Shown here: piece after piece, positions 26,239 to 35,016 of the stretch | Numbering within the stretch: the first letter of the stretch is position 1 | Layout of the letters: every line of letters begins with the position of its first letter | Origin: an uncultured Dehalococcoidia bacterium | GTDB lineage: Bacteria; Chloroflexota; Dehalococcoidia; Tepidiformales; Tepidiformaceae | Length of the DNA stretch: 64,000 nucleotides | Reading direction: 5' to 3' | Assembly: GCA_938015525.1 (NCBI GenBank) | Contig: CALLPC010000007.1 | Coordinates: forward strand, 62,001-126,000 | Notes under the pieces: generated by a model | The model's database searches: none | What the model saw: the letters and a program-made list of their open reading frames with translations, nothing else | What the model was told of the DNA's origin: nothing | Translations under genes and position numbers: made by a program

Positions 26239-27516
26239 ATGCCCCGTTTCCAGGCCCCCCGCGGCACGCAGGATGTCCTGCCCGCGATGCAGCCCTACTG
26301 GCATGCCGTCCTCGATGCCGTGCGCGAGGTGGCGCGGCTCCATGGGTTCCAGCGCATCGATACGCCGATGTTCGAAGATGCCGGCGTCTTCGAAAAAGGG
26401 AGCGGCGACACGACCGACATCGTCGAAAAAGAGATGTACGTCTTCGAGGACCGGGGAGGCGACCGGCTCGCGCTGACACCCGAGGGCACCCCGGCCATCG
26501 TCCGCGCCTATCTCGAGCATGGGATGGGCAGCTGGCCGCACCCTGTGCGGCTTTACACCACCCACCCGATGTTTCGCTACGACCGGCCGCAAAAAGGCCG
26601 CTACCGCCAGCACACCCAGTTCGATGCGGAAGTGCTCGGCTCGGCCGACCCGCTCGTCGATGCCGAAGTCATTTCGATGCTCTGGCGGCTGTACGGGATG
26701 CTCGGCATCCGCGGCATCACCGTGCGCCTCGGGTCACTCGACGACCTCGAACCCCGCCGGGCTTATGTCGAGCGCCTGAAGGAGTACTACCGGCCTGTCC
26801 TCAGCCGCCTATCGGAGGATAGCCAGCGGCGCTTCGAGCGAAACCCGCTGCGGCTGCTCGACAGCAAGGACGAGCGGGACCAGGCATTCAAGGAAGCGGC
26901 GCCGAAGCTGGTTGACCAGCTCAGCCCAGCTGCCCGGGAGCACCACGAAGCCGTGCAGGCGGCTCTCACGGCTGCCGGCGTCAGGTTCATCGTGGACCCG
27001 CTGCTCGTGCGAGGACTCGACTACTACAACCGAACCGTGTTCGAAGTGGTGCCAGACGACGACGACCGGGCCCAGGGCACGATCGGCGGTGGCGGCCGGT
27101 ACGACGGGCTCGTCGAATTGCTCGGCGGTCCGCCCACCCCGGGCATCGGGTTCGGGACGGGCATCGAGCGTGTCATCCTGGAAATGCAGAAAAACGGCGT
27201 CGTCTTCGAACCGGCGCCAACGGCCGAGGTCTTCATCGTCCACAGGGGCGAGGGCTCAGGGCCGGCCGCCATCCGCCTCGCGGCTGCTCTCCGGGACCGC
27301 GGTGTCGCAGCGGTCATCGGCGAGGGCAGCCGTTCGTTCAAGGCGCAGCTCCGCTCGGCGAATGCCGCCGGAGCGAGGCTGGCGCTCATCCTCGGCGAGG
27401 AGGAGCTGGCCAAGGGCGCTGTGCTGCTGAAGCTGCTCGACCGGGAGGGAGAGCAGGCACCAGTGCCGCTGGACCGCGCCGCAGCCGAGGCGACGGAGCG
27501 GCTCCGGGCCGGCTGA
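26239..27516 (+). CDS. hisS: Histidyl-tRNA synthetase
   Basis: MPRFQAPRGTQDVLPAMQPYW...LTPEGTPAIVRAYLEH...VRGLDYYNRTVFEVV...GGGGRYDGLVELLGGPPTPGIGFGTGIERVI. Confidence 0.95.
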   Translation: MPRFQAPRGTQDVLPAMQPYWHAVLDAVREVARLHGFQRIDTPMFEDAGVFEKGSGDTTDIVEKEMYVFEDRGGDRLALTPEGTPAIVRAYLEHGMGSWPHPVRLYTTHPMFRYDRPQKGRYRQHTQFDAEVLGSADPLVDAEVISMLWRLYGMLGIRGITVRLGSLDDLEPRRAYVERLKEYYRPVLSRLSEDSQRRFERNPLRLLDSKDERDQAFKEAAPKLVDQLSPAAREHHEAVQAALTAAGVRFIVDPLLVRGLDYYNRTVFEVVPDDDDRAQGTIGGGGRYDGLVELLGGPPTPGIGFGTGIERVILEMQKNGVVFEPAPTAEVFIVHRGEGSGPAAIRLAAALRDRGVAAVIGEGSRSFKAQLRSANAAGARLALILGEEELAKGAVLLKLLDREGEQAPVPLDRAAAEATERLRAG

Positions 27517-27565
27517 AACCGGGTCTTTCCGTTCCGCTTTACGGCCCCGCCGGTACGATTGAGCA

Positions 27566-28303
27566 ATGCCGGGGGAAAATGGCGGCGCGCAGCCCGACTG
27601 GTACGAAGTCCTCGAGGTTTCGCCCAACGCGAGCCCTGAGGTGATAGACGCAGCCTATCGAAGCCTCTCGGCACGATGCGCCGCAGACCCTGACCCGGCC
27701 GTTCGAGAGCGGCGTCAGTTGCTGGATGCCGCATGGGAAATCCTGGGTGACGCGAGGCGGCGGGCCGAGTACGACGCCCGCAGGAACGGAGGTTTCGCGC
27801 AGCCGGCCGTCGAGGCGCCGCCCCCCGGCGCCCTGGTGGCGTGCCCGCGCGACCCCGGCGTCGAGACGGGGCTCCGCTGCAGCCGCTGCGGCACACCGAT
27901 CTGTCCCCGGTGCCTCGTCCAGACGCCCGTCGGGGCCCGCTGCCGCGACTGTGCAAGGATTGCGAAGAACCCCATCTATACACTGACGGCCGGGGGAATG
28001 GCACGGGCCGCCGCTGCGTCTCTGGTCGGCGGAGTGGCGATGGGACTCATCTGGGGCCTCGTGCTGCTACCGTTCACCTTCGGGTTCTTCGCGATTTTCG
28101 TCGGCGCCGGGCTGGGGTATGCATTCACCCGCGTGCTGGAGTTCGCGACCGGGCGAAAGCGCGGACCCGCCGTCGTCAGCTTTGCCATCGCGGGGATCCT
28201 GGTCGCCTGGGGCGTGATGGCACTGCTCGTTCCCCAGGTATGGCTGTACGGCGCCCTGCCGGCAGGAATCGCCGCATACCTCGCGTACGCAAGCCTGCGC
28301 TGA
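27566..28303 (+). CDS. DnaJ-like N-terminal domain, B-box-like zinc finger and membrane domain protein
   Basis: DWYEVLEVSPNASPEVIDAAYRSLSARCAADPDPAVRERRQLLDAAWEILGDARRRAEYD; CSRCGTPICPRCLVQTPVGARCRDCA; C-terminal TM helices. Confidence 0.75.
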   Translation: MPGENGGAQPDWYEVLEVSPNASPEVIDAAYRSLSARCAADPDPAVRERRQLLDAAWEILGDARRRAEYDARRNGGFAQPAVEAPPPGALVACPRDPGVETGLRCSRCGTPICPRCLVQTPVGARCRDCARIAKNPIYTLTAGGMARAAAASLVGGVAMGLIWGLVLLPFTFGFFAIFVGAGLGYAFTRVLEFATGRKRGPAVVSFAIAGILVAWGVMALLVPQVWLYGALPAGIAAYLAYASLR

Positions 28304-28335
28304 CAGGCGAGCATTCAGGGGATGGCGGGAGGGTG

Positions 28336-28584
28336 CTACTGGACGATGAAGCTCATCACACCGATGAAGCCGAGGCTGATGAGACCGACGACGAGGATGC
28401 CGAGGAGGTCGCGGCGAACGTAGCCGTAATCCCGCGTGATGTGGTGCGCACGGACCTGGGGGTGGTGCGGCCGGGATCGGCGGGCAGCGGGCGCCGGAGG
28501 AGCGTCAGCGGCAGCGGGCCGGGGGAGGGTGGAGGCCGGGGCATCGACGCGCCGGCGCCGGCGGGGACGTTCGGTGCTGCTCAC
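28336..28584 (-). CDS. Small hypothetical protein with C-terminal TM helix
   Basis: ...ITRDYGYVRRDLLGILVVGLISLGFIGVMSFIVQ. Confidence 0.5.
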   Translation of the reverse strand: MSSTERPRRRRRVDAPASTLPRPAAADAPPAPAARRSRPHHPQVRAHHITRDYGYVRRDLLGILVVGLISLGFIGVMSFIVQ

Positions 28585-28627
28585 GGACGTGATAGTACCC
28601 CCGGCATGAGCAACGCTCTAGGCAGAC

Positions 28628-29149
28628 TCAGACCTCTTTGATCGCGATGTCGATATTGAATTCACCGAAAGACACCACGAGGGGGATGACGAGACGCGTG
28701 AGGTTGAGCGTGGCGATGCTGCTGCCCCTCCCGAGGAGAAGGACCGGCGGCGACATATCGCTCGGGAACCCGTTCTTTTCGAGCGCGATGCCTGCCTGGC
28801 CGGTGATCATGTTGGCCAGCTCGGCGATGGCACTCTGGGGCAGTGCATCGAACTCGCCCACCGGCTCGCCGATCATCCGGGAAGCGAATTCCTTCGCCGT
28901 CTGCTCTGACATCGAGTAGATGACGAGGCCAGCGACTCCGCCCGTGATGGCGATGAGCACGGAGACCTCGTTTGACGTCTGGGGTGAGCGGACGCGGTGG
29001 AGCTGGCCGCGGGTGACCCGCTCGCCGCATTCCTGCTGGATGACCCGGGCAGCCGCCTCGACGAACGGGGCGATGAGTTCGACCCTGGCCTTTTCCCCGG
29101 CTTCGGCGGCGGCCTGGGCGGCCTCGGCGACGGTGATCCTGGCGTGCAT
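28628..29149 (-). CDS. cheX: Chemotaxis protein CheX
   Basis: MHARITVAEAAQ...FVEAAARVIQQECGERV...AITGGVAGLVIYSMSEQTAKEFASRMIGEPVGEFDALPQSAIAELANMITGQAGIALEKNGF. Confidence 0.85.
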   Translation of the reverse strand: MHARITVAEAAQAAAEAGEKARVELIAPFVEAAARVIQQECGERVTRGQLHRVRSPQTSNEVSVLIAITGGVAGLVIYSMSEQTAKEFASRMIGEPVGEFDALPQSAIAELANMITGQAGIALEKNGFPSDMSPPVLLLGRGSSIATLNLTRLVIPLVVSFGEFNIDIAIKEV

Positions 29150-29199
29150 GGCTTCCTCCTGGCGGTGCGCCCGAACAGGTTGCAACAGTGCCCGCGCCG

Positions 29200-29550
29200 T
29201 CAACCGACCTGGAGCGTGCGCCCGAGGTCGGAGGCGTAGGCGCCGAAATCGTCGATATCCCGTGAGGTAATGGTCACCGTCGCCGGGAGGATACCGTGCT
29301 CTTCGAGGCGCATCGCCAGCTCCCAGCGCGCCCACGTCTTGAGCAGTGTCGCTCGCTCGACCGGGGCGAAACGGGCGCGGGCCATCTGCTGCACGATTTT
29401 CCGGTGCGCGTCCTGGGAGATGAGGACCGTGACGGTGCTCATGCCCGCCCGGCCCCCGTCGACCTTGAAGACGAGCCGGTGGAACCCGGACCCGCCGTTC
29501 ATGAACTCCGAGGACATGAGAACCGCGCGGATGGGAATCGTGCTAGCCAT
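29200..29550 (-). CDS. Hypothetical protein, translationally coupled to fliM
   Basis: MASTIPIRAVLMSSEFMNGGSGFHRLVFKVDGGRAGMSTVTVLISQDAHRKIVQQMARARFAPVERATLLKTWARWELAMRLEEHG...; overlaps the end of fliM. Confidence 0.6.
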   Translation of the reverse strand: MASTIPIRAVLMSSEFMNGGSGFHRLVFKVDGGRAGMSTVTVLISQDAHRKIVQQMARARFAPVERATLLKTWARWELAMRLEEHGILPATVTITSRDIDDFGAYASDLGRTLQVG

Positions 29551-30592
29551 CGGCAACATCCTCGAACGGTTTCACCCAACCATCATCGTCAACGATACCC
29601 GTCACCTGTAGGGCCAGCCGCCTCCCGCGGGTGCCCGGAACGCCGGCGAAGCGCTCGCAGTTGCCGACCAGAAGCCGAAGGGGCTCATCGACCTCCCGGT
29701 CGAGGACGATGACGTCACCCGGTTCCAGCCGCGCGAGGTCGACGGCGGGCACCTTCGCCGAGCCGAGGATCGCGCGCAGGAGGACGCTCATCGGCAGGAC
29801 CTGCTCCTCGCGAACACGTTCATCCTCCTTGGCCTTTCGCGCCGGCCGGTTATCAAACAGACTCTGGCCGGTGAGCTTGGGGAGAATCTGCTCGAGGATG
29901 GTGAGCGGGAAGCAAAGCGAGATGCCGCCCGTCTGCTCCGCCAGGCGGATTTCGTACCAGGCGGTGATGACGAACTCAGACGGGGGAATGGCGTGCATCA
30001 CCTGGGGACCGAGCGCCAGCTCGGAGACGTCGGGGGTGAGCTCGACGATTCGCGCCCATGGCTCGATTAGCGAGCGGGCCACGTCCATCCCGATGTGGCG
30101 GATGAGGGCAATCTCGATATCGGTCAGGTCACGGTTGAGCACCCGGGGGGCCCGCTTTCCTTTGCCGCCGAGGAGCCTGTCGATGATGCCGAAGGCGACA
30201 TCCAGGCCGAAGGCCGTGACGGCGTAGCCCTGCAGCGGGGACATATCGATGATGATGACGACGGACTGGGTGCCGAGCTGGCTAACGTACTCCTCGTAGA
30301 TGCCCCGCTCGAGGGCGCTGAGGCGAGATTCGACCGGGGCCCGGAGCCGGGCGGAGAAGTTCGCCGCCATGGAGCTGGCGACGCCCTGCTGGATGATCTG
30401 GAGACCGCGCAGCTGTTCCTTGGAAAGTTTCTCAGGGTGACGGAAGTCGTACGGTTTTACCCTTCGGCCGCCGGAGTCTTTCCGGGAAGGCGGCGGCATG
30501 GCGACGATCGTGTCGGCGTCGAGCTGGCTCACGTCGGCGCTGAGCAGCGCATCGATTTCGCGCTGGGTGAGGACGGCGTTCTCGGATGCCAT
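29543..30592 (-). CDS. fliM: Flagellar motor switch protein FliM
   Basis: LTQREIDALLSADV...PYDFRHPEKLSKEQLRGLQIIQQGVASSMAANFSARLRAPVESRLSALERGIYEEYVSQL. Confidence 0.93.
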   Translation of the reverse strand: MASENAVLTQREIDALLSADVSQLDADTIVAMPPPSRKDSGGRRVKPYDFRHPEKLSKEQLRGLQIIQQGVASSMAANFSARLRAPVESRLSALERGIYEEYVSQLGTQSVVIIIDMSPLQGYAVTAFGLDVAFGIIDRLLGGKGKRAPRVLNRDLTDIEIALIRHIGMDVARSLIEPWARIVELTPDVSELALGPQVMHAIPPSEFVITAWYEIRLAEQTGGISLCFPLTILEQILPKLTGQSLFDNRPARKAKEDERVREEQVLPMSVLLRAILGSAKVPAVDLARLEPGDVIVLDREVDEPLRLLVGNCERFAGVPGTRGRRLALQVTGIVDDDGWVKPFEDVADG

Positions 30593-30647
30593 CGGCTGCC
30601 TGCCTCCTCCCGCAGTGTCCCTGTAGTCACTATCGGCACGAAATCCG

Positions 30648-30710
30648 CGGATCCCCTACCCCGGGAGTGACGATTCCCCCACCTCGGGGAGACGGGTTAG
30701 GGGAGATCCG
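30648..30710. promoter_or_regulatory. Imperfect inverted repeat in the divergent fliM/cheW intergenic region
   Basis: CGGATCCCCTA (30648-30658) versus TAGGGGagATCCG (30698-30710), with nested CCCCGG/CTCGGGG. Confidence 0.4.
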
Positions 30711-30811
30711 GAGGCGCATCGGGGGAGCCGCCGATGCCCGGGGTTCGTCGTCGACTCGTAGCTTTTTGTAGCGCCCCGGCTGTGAGCCGGGATCCCTGAG
30801 GAGGACCGACC

Positions 30812-31312
30812 GTGGCCAGGTTCGAAGCTGCCCCTGAATCGACCGCGTTCCCAGCGAGCGAGGAACACGTCGTCATTTTCAAGCTCGCCGACGAGTATTA
30901 CGCGCTCGATATCCAGGCGGTACAGGAAATCGTCCGCATGCAGACGATCACGAGCATCCCCGGTGCCGACTTCTGGGTGGAGGGCATCACCAACCTCCGC
31001 GGCCGGGTCGTGCCGGTCATCGACCTGCGCAAGCGATGCGGCGTACCCGCGAGCGAGTACACGCCGGAGACGCGCATCGTGGTCGTCAGCAGTTCCACCG
31101 GGATGGTTGGGCTCATCGTGGATGCCGTGAGCGAGGTGATGCGCATCCCGGGCGACCAGGTGGAGCCGCCGAGCGCCATCGTTGCCGGGCCGGAGAACGG
31201 CTATCTCCGCGGGGTAGCGAAGCTCGAAGACCGACTCGTCTCGCTGGTCGACCTCGAGGGTGTGCTGCCGGCATCGGCGGACGAGTATGGCAGTTTCTCC
31301 CGGGCAGCCTGA
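30812..31312 (+). CDS. cheW: Chemotaxis coupling protein CheW
   Basis: EHVVIFKLADEYYALDIQAVQEIVRMQTITSIPGADFWVEGITNLRGRVVPVIDLRKR. Confidence 0.95.
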   Translation: MARFEAAPESTAFPASEEHVVIFKLADEYYALDIQAVQEIVRMQTITSIPGADFWVEGITNLRGRVVPVIDLRKRCGVPASEYTPETRIVVVSSSTGMVGLIVDAVSEVMRIPGDQVEPPSAIVAGPENGYLRGVAKLEDRLVSLVDLEGVLPASADEYGSFSRAA

Positions 31313-31381
31313 AAGGGCACGGCAGAAGCGCGCGGGTACACCGCCGGAACCTGATTCCTTGACCGCGAGGAGTGCCGCCGC

Positions 31382-33487
31382 ATGACCAGCACGAAGGGAA
31401 CTCCCCTCCAGTTCGACCTCGACGACGAGGATTTGAAGCTCTTCCTCGAAGAAGCAGAGGAGCAAATCGAACTGCTCGACCAGTCGCTCGTCCAGCTCGA
31501 AGGCGAGCCCGACCCGGCGCTCGTCCAGCGAATCTTCCGGGCTGCGCATACCCTGAAGGGCTCGAGCGCGACCATCGGCCACAAGAAGATGGCCTCCCTG
31601 ACGCATGCAATGGAGACCGTGCTGGATGCGGTGCGCCAGGGCCGGCGCGCTCCGACCTCGGAGGTCGTCGATGCGCTGCTGGCCGGGCTCGATGCACTCC
31701 GCGTGCTCGCGAACGAAGTGGTCACCCGGGTGGATTCGGGCATCGTGACGGAGCGCCTCGAAGCCGACCTCATGGCAGTCCTCGATAGTGAAGGCCCGGC
31801 AGCTGCCTCGCCGGAGGCGCAGGACGTCCCGGTCTACGTCGTCCCGGCCGGCGCGCTCGAATGCTGCTGGGAGGAAGTCGAGCAGGGGCACGGCATCTTT
31901 TTCGTCGACGTCGTGGTCGCATCCGACTGTCAGCTGCCATCGATCCGCTGCTACCAGGTGCTCCAGGAGATGGAAAGCATCGGCCGGCTGGCCGCTTGCT
32001 GGCCGGAGCGGGACGTCATCGAGGCTGGCGGCGGCGAATATCGGATGGCGGGCCTCCTCGTGACGCGCCAGACCGAGGAACAAATCGCCGCCGCGCTCAA
32101 GGCTGTGAGTGATGTGGCAGCGGTGCGTTTGCGCGCGGTCCCACCCTCGGAGGCGACCGGGCCAATCGAGGGCTTCCGCGACGAGCCGCAGCAACCCGCG
32201 GCCTCCAGTTCGGAGGCGGCCGAAGCGCGAGACGAAGCCCCGCCGGAGACGCTGCGCGGCGGCAGCGCCCGGAAGGCCTCGCAGTCCGTTCGCATCGACG
32301 TCGAGCGACTGGACGGGCTGATGAATCTCGTGGGTGAACTGGTCATCGACCGCACCCGACTCCAGCAGGTTCGCGAGCAGCTCAGCAGTGTGCTCCGAGA
32401 CGCCAGCCTGAGTGAGTTGATGGATAACTTCGAAGAGACGACCTCCCACCTCGCCAGGGTGACCGACGAGCTCCAGGAGCAGATCATGCGCAGCCGCATG
32501 CTGCCGGTGCGTTCCGTACTCTCTCGGCTGCCCCGACTGGTGCGCGACGTCGCCGTGAAGTGTGGGAAGAAGGTGGACCTCGTCACGGCCGGCGAAGAGA
32601 CGGAGCTCGACCGGTCCGTCATCGAGGAGATTTCTGATCCTCTGGTCCACATCCTCCGCAACGCCGTCGACCACGGCATCGAATCACCGGAAGAGCGGCG
32701 GGCCGCCGGCAAGCCGGAAACCGGCACCATTTCAGTCACCGCATGGAATCAGGAGACCTACATCTACCTGGCAGTGCGCGACGATGGACGCGGGATCGAT
32801 ACTGCAGCACTCCGCCGAAAGGTCGTGGAGAAGGGCTTGATGACGCGCGAAGCCGCCGAAGCTGCGCCCGACGAACAGGTCGTCCAGTGGATCTTCATGC
32901 CCGGCCTCTCGACGGCGAAACAGGTCACCGACGTCTCGGGCCGCGGCGTGGGGATGGACATCGTCCGGACCAACATCGAGCGGCTGAACGGCCAAATCAC
33001 CGTGAGCAGCGTGCAGGGGAAGGGCACGGAGGTCATCATCCAGCTGCCGCTCACACTGGCAACGACGAAAGCGCTCATGGTCTCGGCTAACGGGACCGTC
33101 TATGCGATCCCGCTCGTCTCGGTGACGGAGGCGCTGGCGGACCACGAGGCGGACATCCACACCGTCGGCGGGCGGAAGACGCTGCGGCTGCGCCACCGGC
33201 TGCTGCCGATGATTGACCTCGCGGCGGCGCTGGGTGATGCGCGGCCGCGGATGCTACCGACCGACGGCTACTTCGTCGTCGCGGCACGCCACGGCGACCG
33301 ACAGGCCGCGTTCATCGTCGACCGGCTGCTCGGTGAGCAGGACGTCGTCGTCAAGTCGCTGGGCGACATGCTCGGCGCACGGAAGGGGCTCACGGGTGCC
33401 ACCATCCTGGGCGATGGCACCCTCGGGCTCATCGTCGACATCGCCAGCCTGGTGACCGAGCAGGCGGCGGTTTCTGTCCCCGCGTAG
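31382..33487 (+). CDS. cheA: Chemotaxis histidine kinase CheA
   Basis: FRAAHTLKGSSATIGH (P1 His); SVRIDVERLDGLMNLVGELVIDRTRL; HILRNAVDHGIESPEER; RDDGRGID; GRGVGMDIVRTNIERLNG. Confidence 0.97.
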   Translation: MTSTKGTPLQFDLDDEDLKLFLEEAEEQIELLDQSLVQLEGEPDPALVQRIFRAAHTLKGSSATIGHKKMASLTHAMETVLDAVRQGRRAPTSEVVDALLAGLDALRVLANEVVTRVDSGIVTERLEADLMAVLDSEGPAAASPEAQDVPVYVVPAGALECCWEEVEQGHGIFFVDVVVASDCQLPSIRCYQVLQEMESIGRLAACWPERDVIEAGGGEYRMAGLLVTRQTEEQIAAALKAVSDVAAVRLRAVPPSEATGPIEGFRDEPQQPAASSSEAAEARDEAPPETLRGGSARKASQSVRIDVERLDGLMNLVGELVIDRTRLQQVREQLSSVLRDASLSELMDNFEETTSHLARVTDELQEQIMRSRMLPVRSVLSRLPRLVRDVAVKCGKKVDLVTAGEETELDRSVIEEISDPLVHILRNAVDHGIESPEERRAAGKPETGTISVTAWNQETYIYLAVRDDGRGIDTAALRRKVVEKGLMTREAAEAAPDEQVVQWIFMPGLSTAKQVTDVSGRGVGMDIVRTNIERLNGQITVSSVQGKGTEVIIQLPLTLATTKALMVSANGTVYAIPLVSVTEALADHEADIHTVGGRKTLRLRHRLLPMIDLAAALGDARPRMLPTDGYFVVAARHGDRQAAFIVDRLLGEQDVVVKSLGDMLGARKGLTGATILGDGTLGLIVDIASLVTEQAAVSVPA

Positions 33488-33537
33488 CCCGCGCGGGACT
33501 GGCGGCCCGAAATCGGGAGCATGAGGAAGGAGCGCAA

Positions 33538-34131
33538 ATGGCTGTCGACGACTTGATTCCATTGCTGCAGGAGGTGGCTTCCGATGGTGCCGCCCGGGCC
33601 GGCCGGGGGCTCAGCGGGCTCATGGGCCAGGAGATTGCCATCCACGTCCCCAACATCCGGGTCGGTACGAAAAACGATGCCTGTGATGCCGTCGGCGGTG
33701 AAGAGGCAGTCGTCATCGGCTCCTACCTGTCTATCTCGGGCGACATCACCGGCCATGTCATGCTCCTGTTCCCGGAGCCGCGGGCGCTGGAGTGCGTAGA
33801 CCTCATGATGGGGCAGGACCCGGGCACGACGACTGAACCGGATGAAATGGCCTGCTCAGCTATTTCGGAACTCGGGAACATCGTCGGGTCGGCCTTCGTG
33901 AATGCGCTCGCCGACCAGCTGAACCTCGTGCTTCACCCGAGCCCCCCGGAAGTCCTCCACGACATGGCGATTGCGCTCGTCGAGTCCGTCTACGCGGAGG
34001 TGCTGTCGCAGGGGAGTGACGTCGTGATGATGGACGCCGTCTTCGAGGACCAAAAGGGACGCGCTGCCGGCCTCCTCATCGTAGCCCCGGACCCGGCGTC
34101 GCTCGGGGCGCTGCAGAGGGTGGCAGCGTGA
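33538..34131 (+). CDS. cheC: CheC-family CheY-P phosphatase
   Basis: EMACSAISELGNIVGSAFVNALADQLNL; located between cheA and cheD. Confidence 0.85.
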   Translation: MAVDDLIPLLQEVASDGAARAGRGLSGLMGQEIAIHVPNIRVGTKNDACDAVGGEEAVVIGSYLSISGDITGHVMLLFPEPRALECVDLMMGQDPGTTTEPDEMACSAISELGNIVGSAFVNALADQLNLVLHPSPPEVLHDMAIALVESVYAEVLSQGSDVVMMDAVFEDQKGRAAGLLIVAPDPASLGALQRVAA

Positions 34132-34634
34132 CGACCACGACTGCCGAGGCCCGGCGAATCTCTGTGGGCATCGGCCAGCTCGCCGTCAGCCGCGATGCAC
34201 GGGATGTGCTCGTGGCCTATGGACTCGGCTCGTGCGTCGGCATCGCCTGCTTCGACCCCGAGGCGAAGGTAGCGGCACTCGCCCACATCCTGCTGCCTTC
34301 GTCGGAGGGAAAGCGAGTCGACGACCGCGAGCCTGCCAGGTTCGCCGATACGGGAATCGACCTGCTTCTGCAGCGGCTTGCCGAAGCCGGGGCAGTGAAG
34401 CGGCGGCTCATCGTGAAGGTGGCGGGCGGTGCGGCAGTCCTCGGCGCTGCCAACGCCGAGAAATTCAAGATCGGCGTCCGAAATGCCGAAGCCATAACCG
34501 AACGGTTGAAGCACCACGGGCTCCGCGTTGCCTCCGCCGACCTCGGCGGCACCAGAGGGCGCACGATGGAGCTTCACGTAGCGACCGGCAAGACCTTCGT
34601 CCGAACGGCCGCATCACCGGCCAGCGAACTGTAG
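34128..34634 (+). CDS. cheD: Chemoreceptor glutamine deamidase CheD
   Basis: VSRDARDVLVAYGLGSCVGIACFDPEAKVAALAHILLP...GGAAVLGAANAEKFKIGVRNAEAI. Confidence 0.93.
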   Translation: MTTTTAEARRISVGIGQLAVSRDARDVLVAYGLGSCVGIACFDPEAKVAALAHILLPSSEGKRVDDREPARFADTGIDLLLQRLAEAGAVKRRLIVKVAGGAAVLGAANAEKFKIGVRNAEAITERLKHHGLRVASADLGGTRGRTMELHVATGKTFVRTAASPASEL

Positions 34635-34644
34635 GAGACACACG

Positions 34645-35001
34645 ATGGCAACCATTCTCGTTGTCGACGATGCCGCCTTCATGCGCATGAGGATGTCCAA
34701 GATCCTCACGGAGGCCGGGTACGAAGTCATCCAGGCCGAGAACGGCCTCGAAGCGGTCGAGAAATACCGGTCGGCGAAGCCTGATGCGGTGCTGATGGAT
34801 ATCACCATGCCCGAGATGGACGGCCTTACCGCGCTCAAGGAGATCCGAAAAGTGGACCCGAACGCCAAAGTCGCGATGGTGACCGCGCTCGGGCAGCAGC
34901 AAATCGTCCTCGAGGCCGTGAAGAGCGGGGCGAAGGACTTTCTCGTGAAACCTGCCGAAGCCGACCGCGTCCTCGCCGCCGTCAGCAAGCTCTGCAACTG
35001 A
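34645..35001 (+). CDS. cheY: CheY response regulator
   Basis: MATILVVDDAAFMRMRMSKILTEAGYEVIQAENGLEAVEKYRSAKPDAVLMDITMPEMDGLTALKEI. Confidence 0.95.
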   Translation: MATILVVDDAAFMRMRMSKILTEAGYEVIQAENGLEAVEKYRSAKPDAVLMDITMPEMDGLTALKEIRKVDPNAKVAMVTALGQQQIVLEAVKSGAKDFLVKPAEADRVLAAVSKLCN

Positions 35002-35016
35002 GGGGGAGGCGCGACG

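Noticed and set aside
30656-32674. 672-aa minus-strand ORF
   Set aside because: Antisense to cheW/cheA, which are unambiguous.
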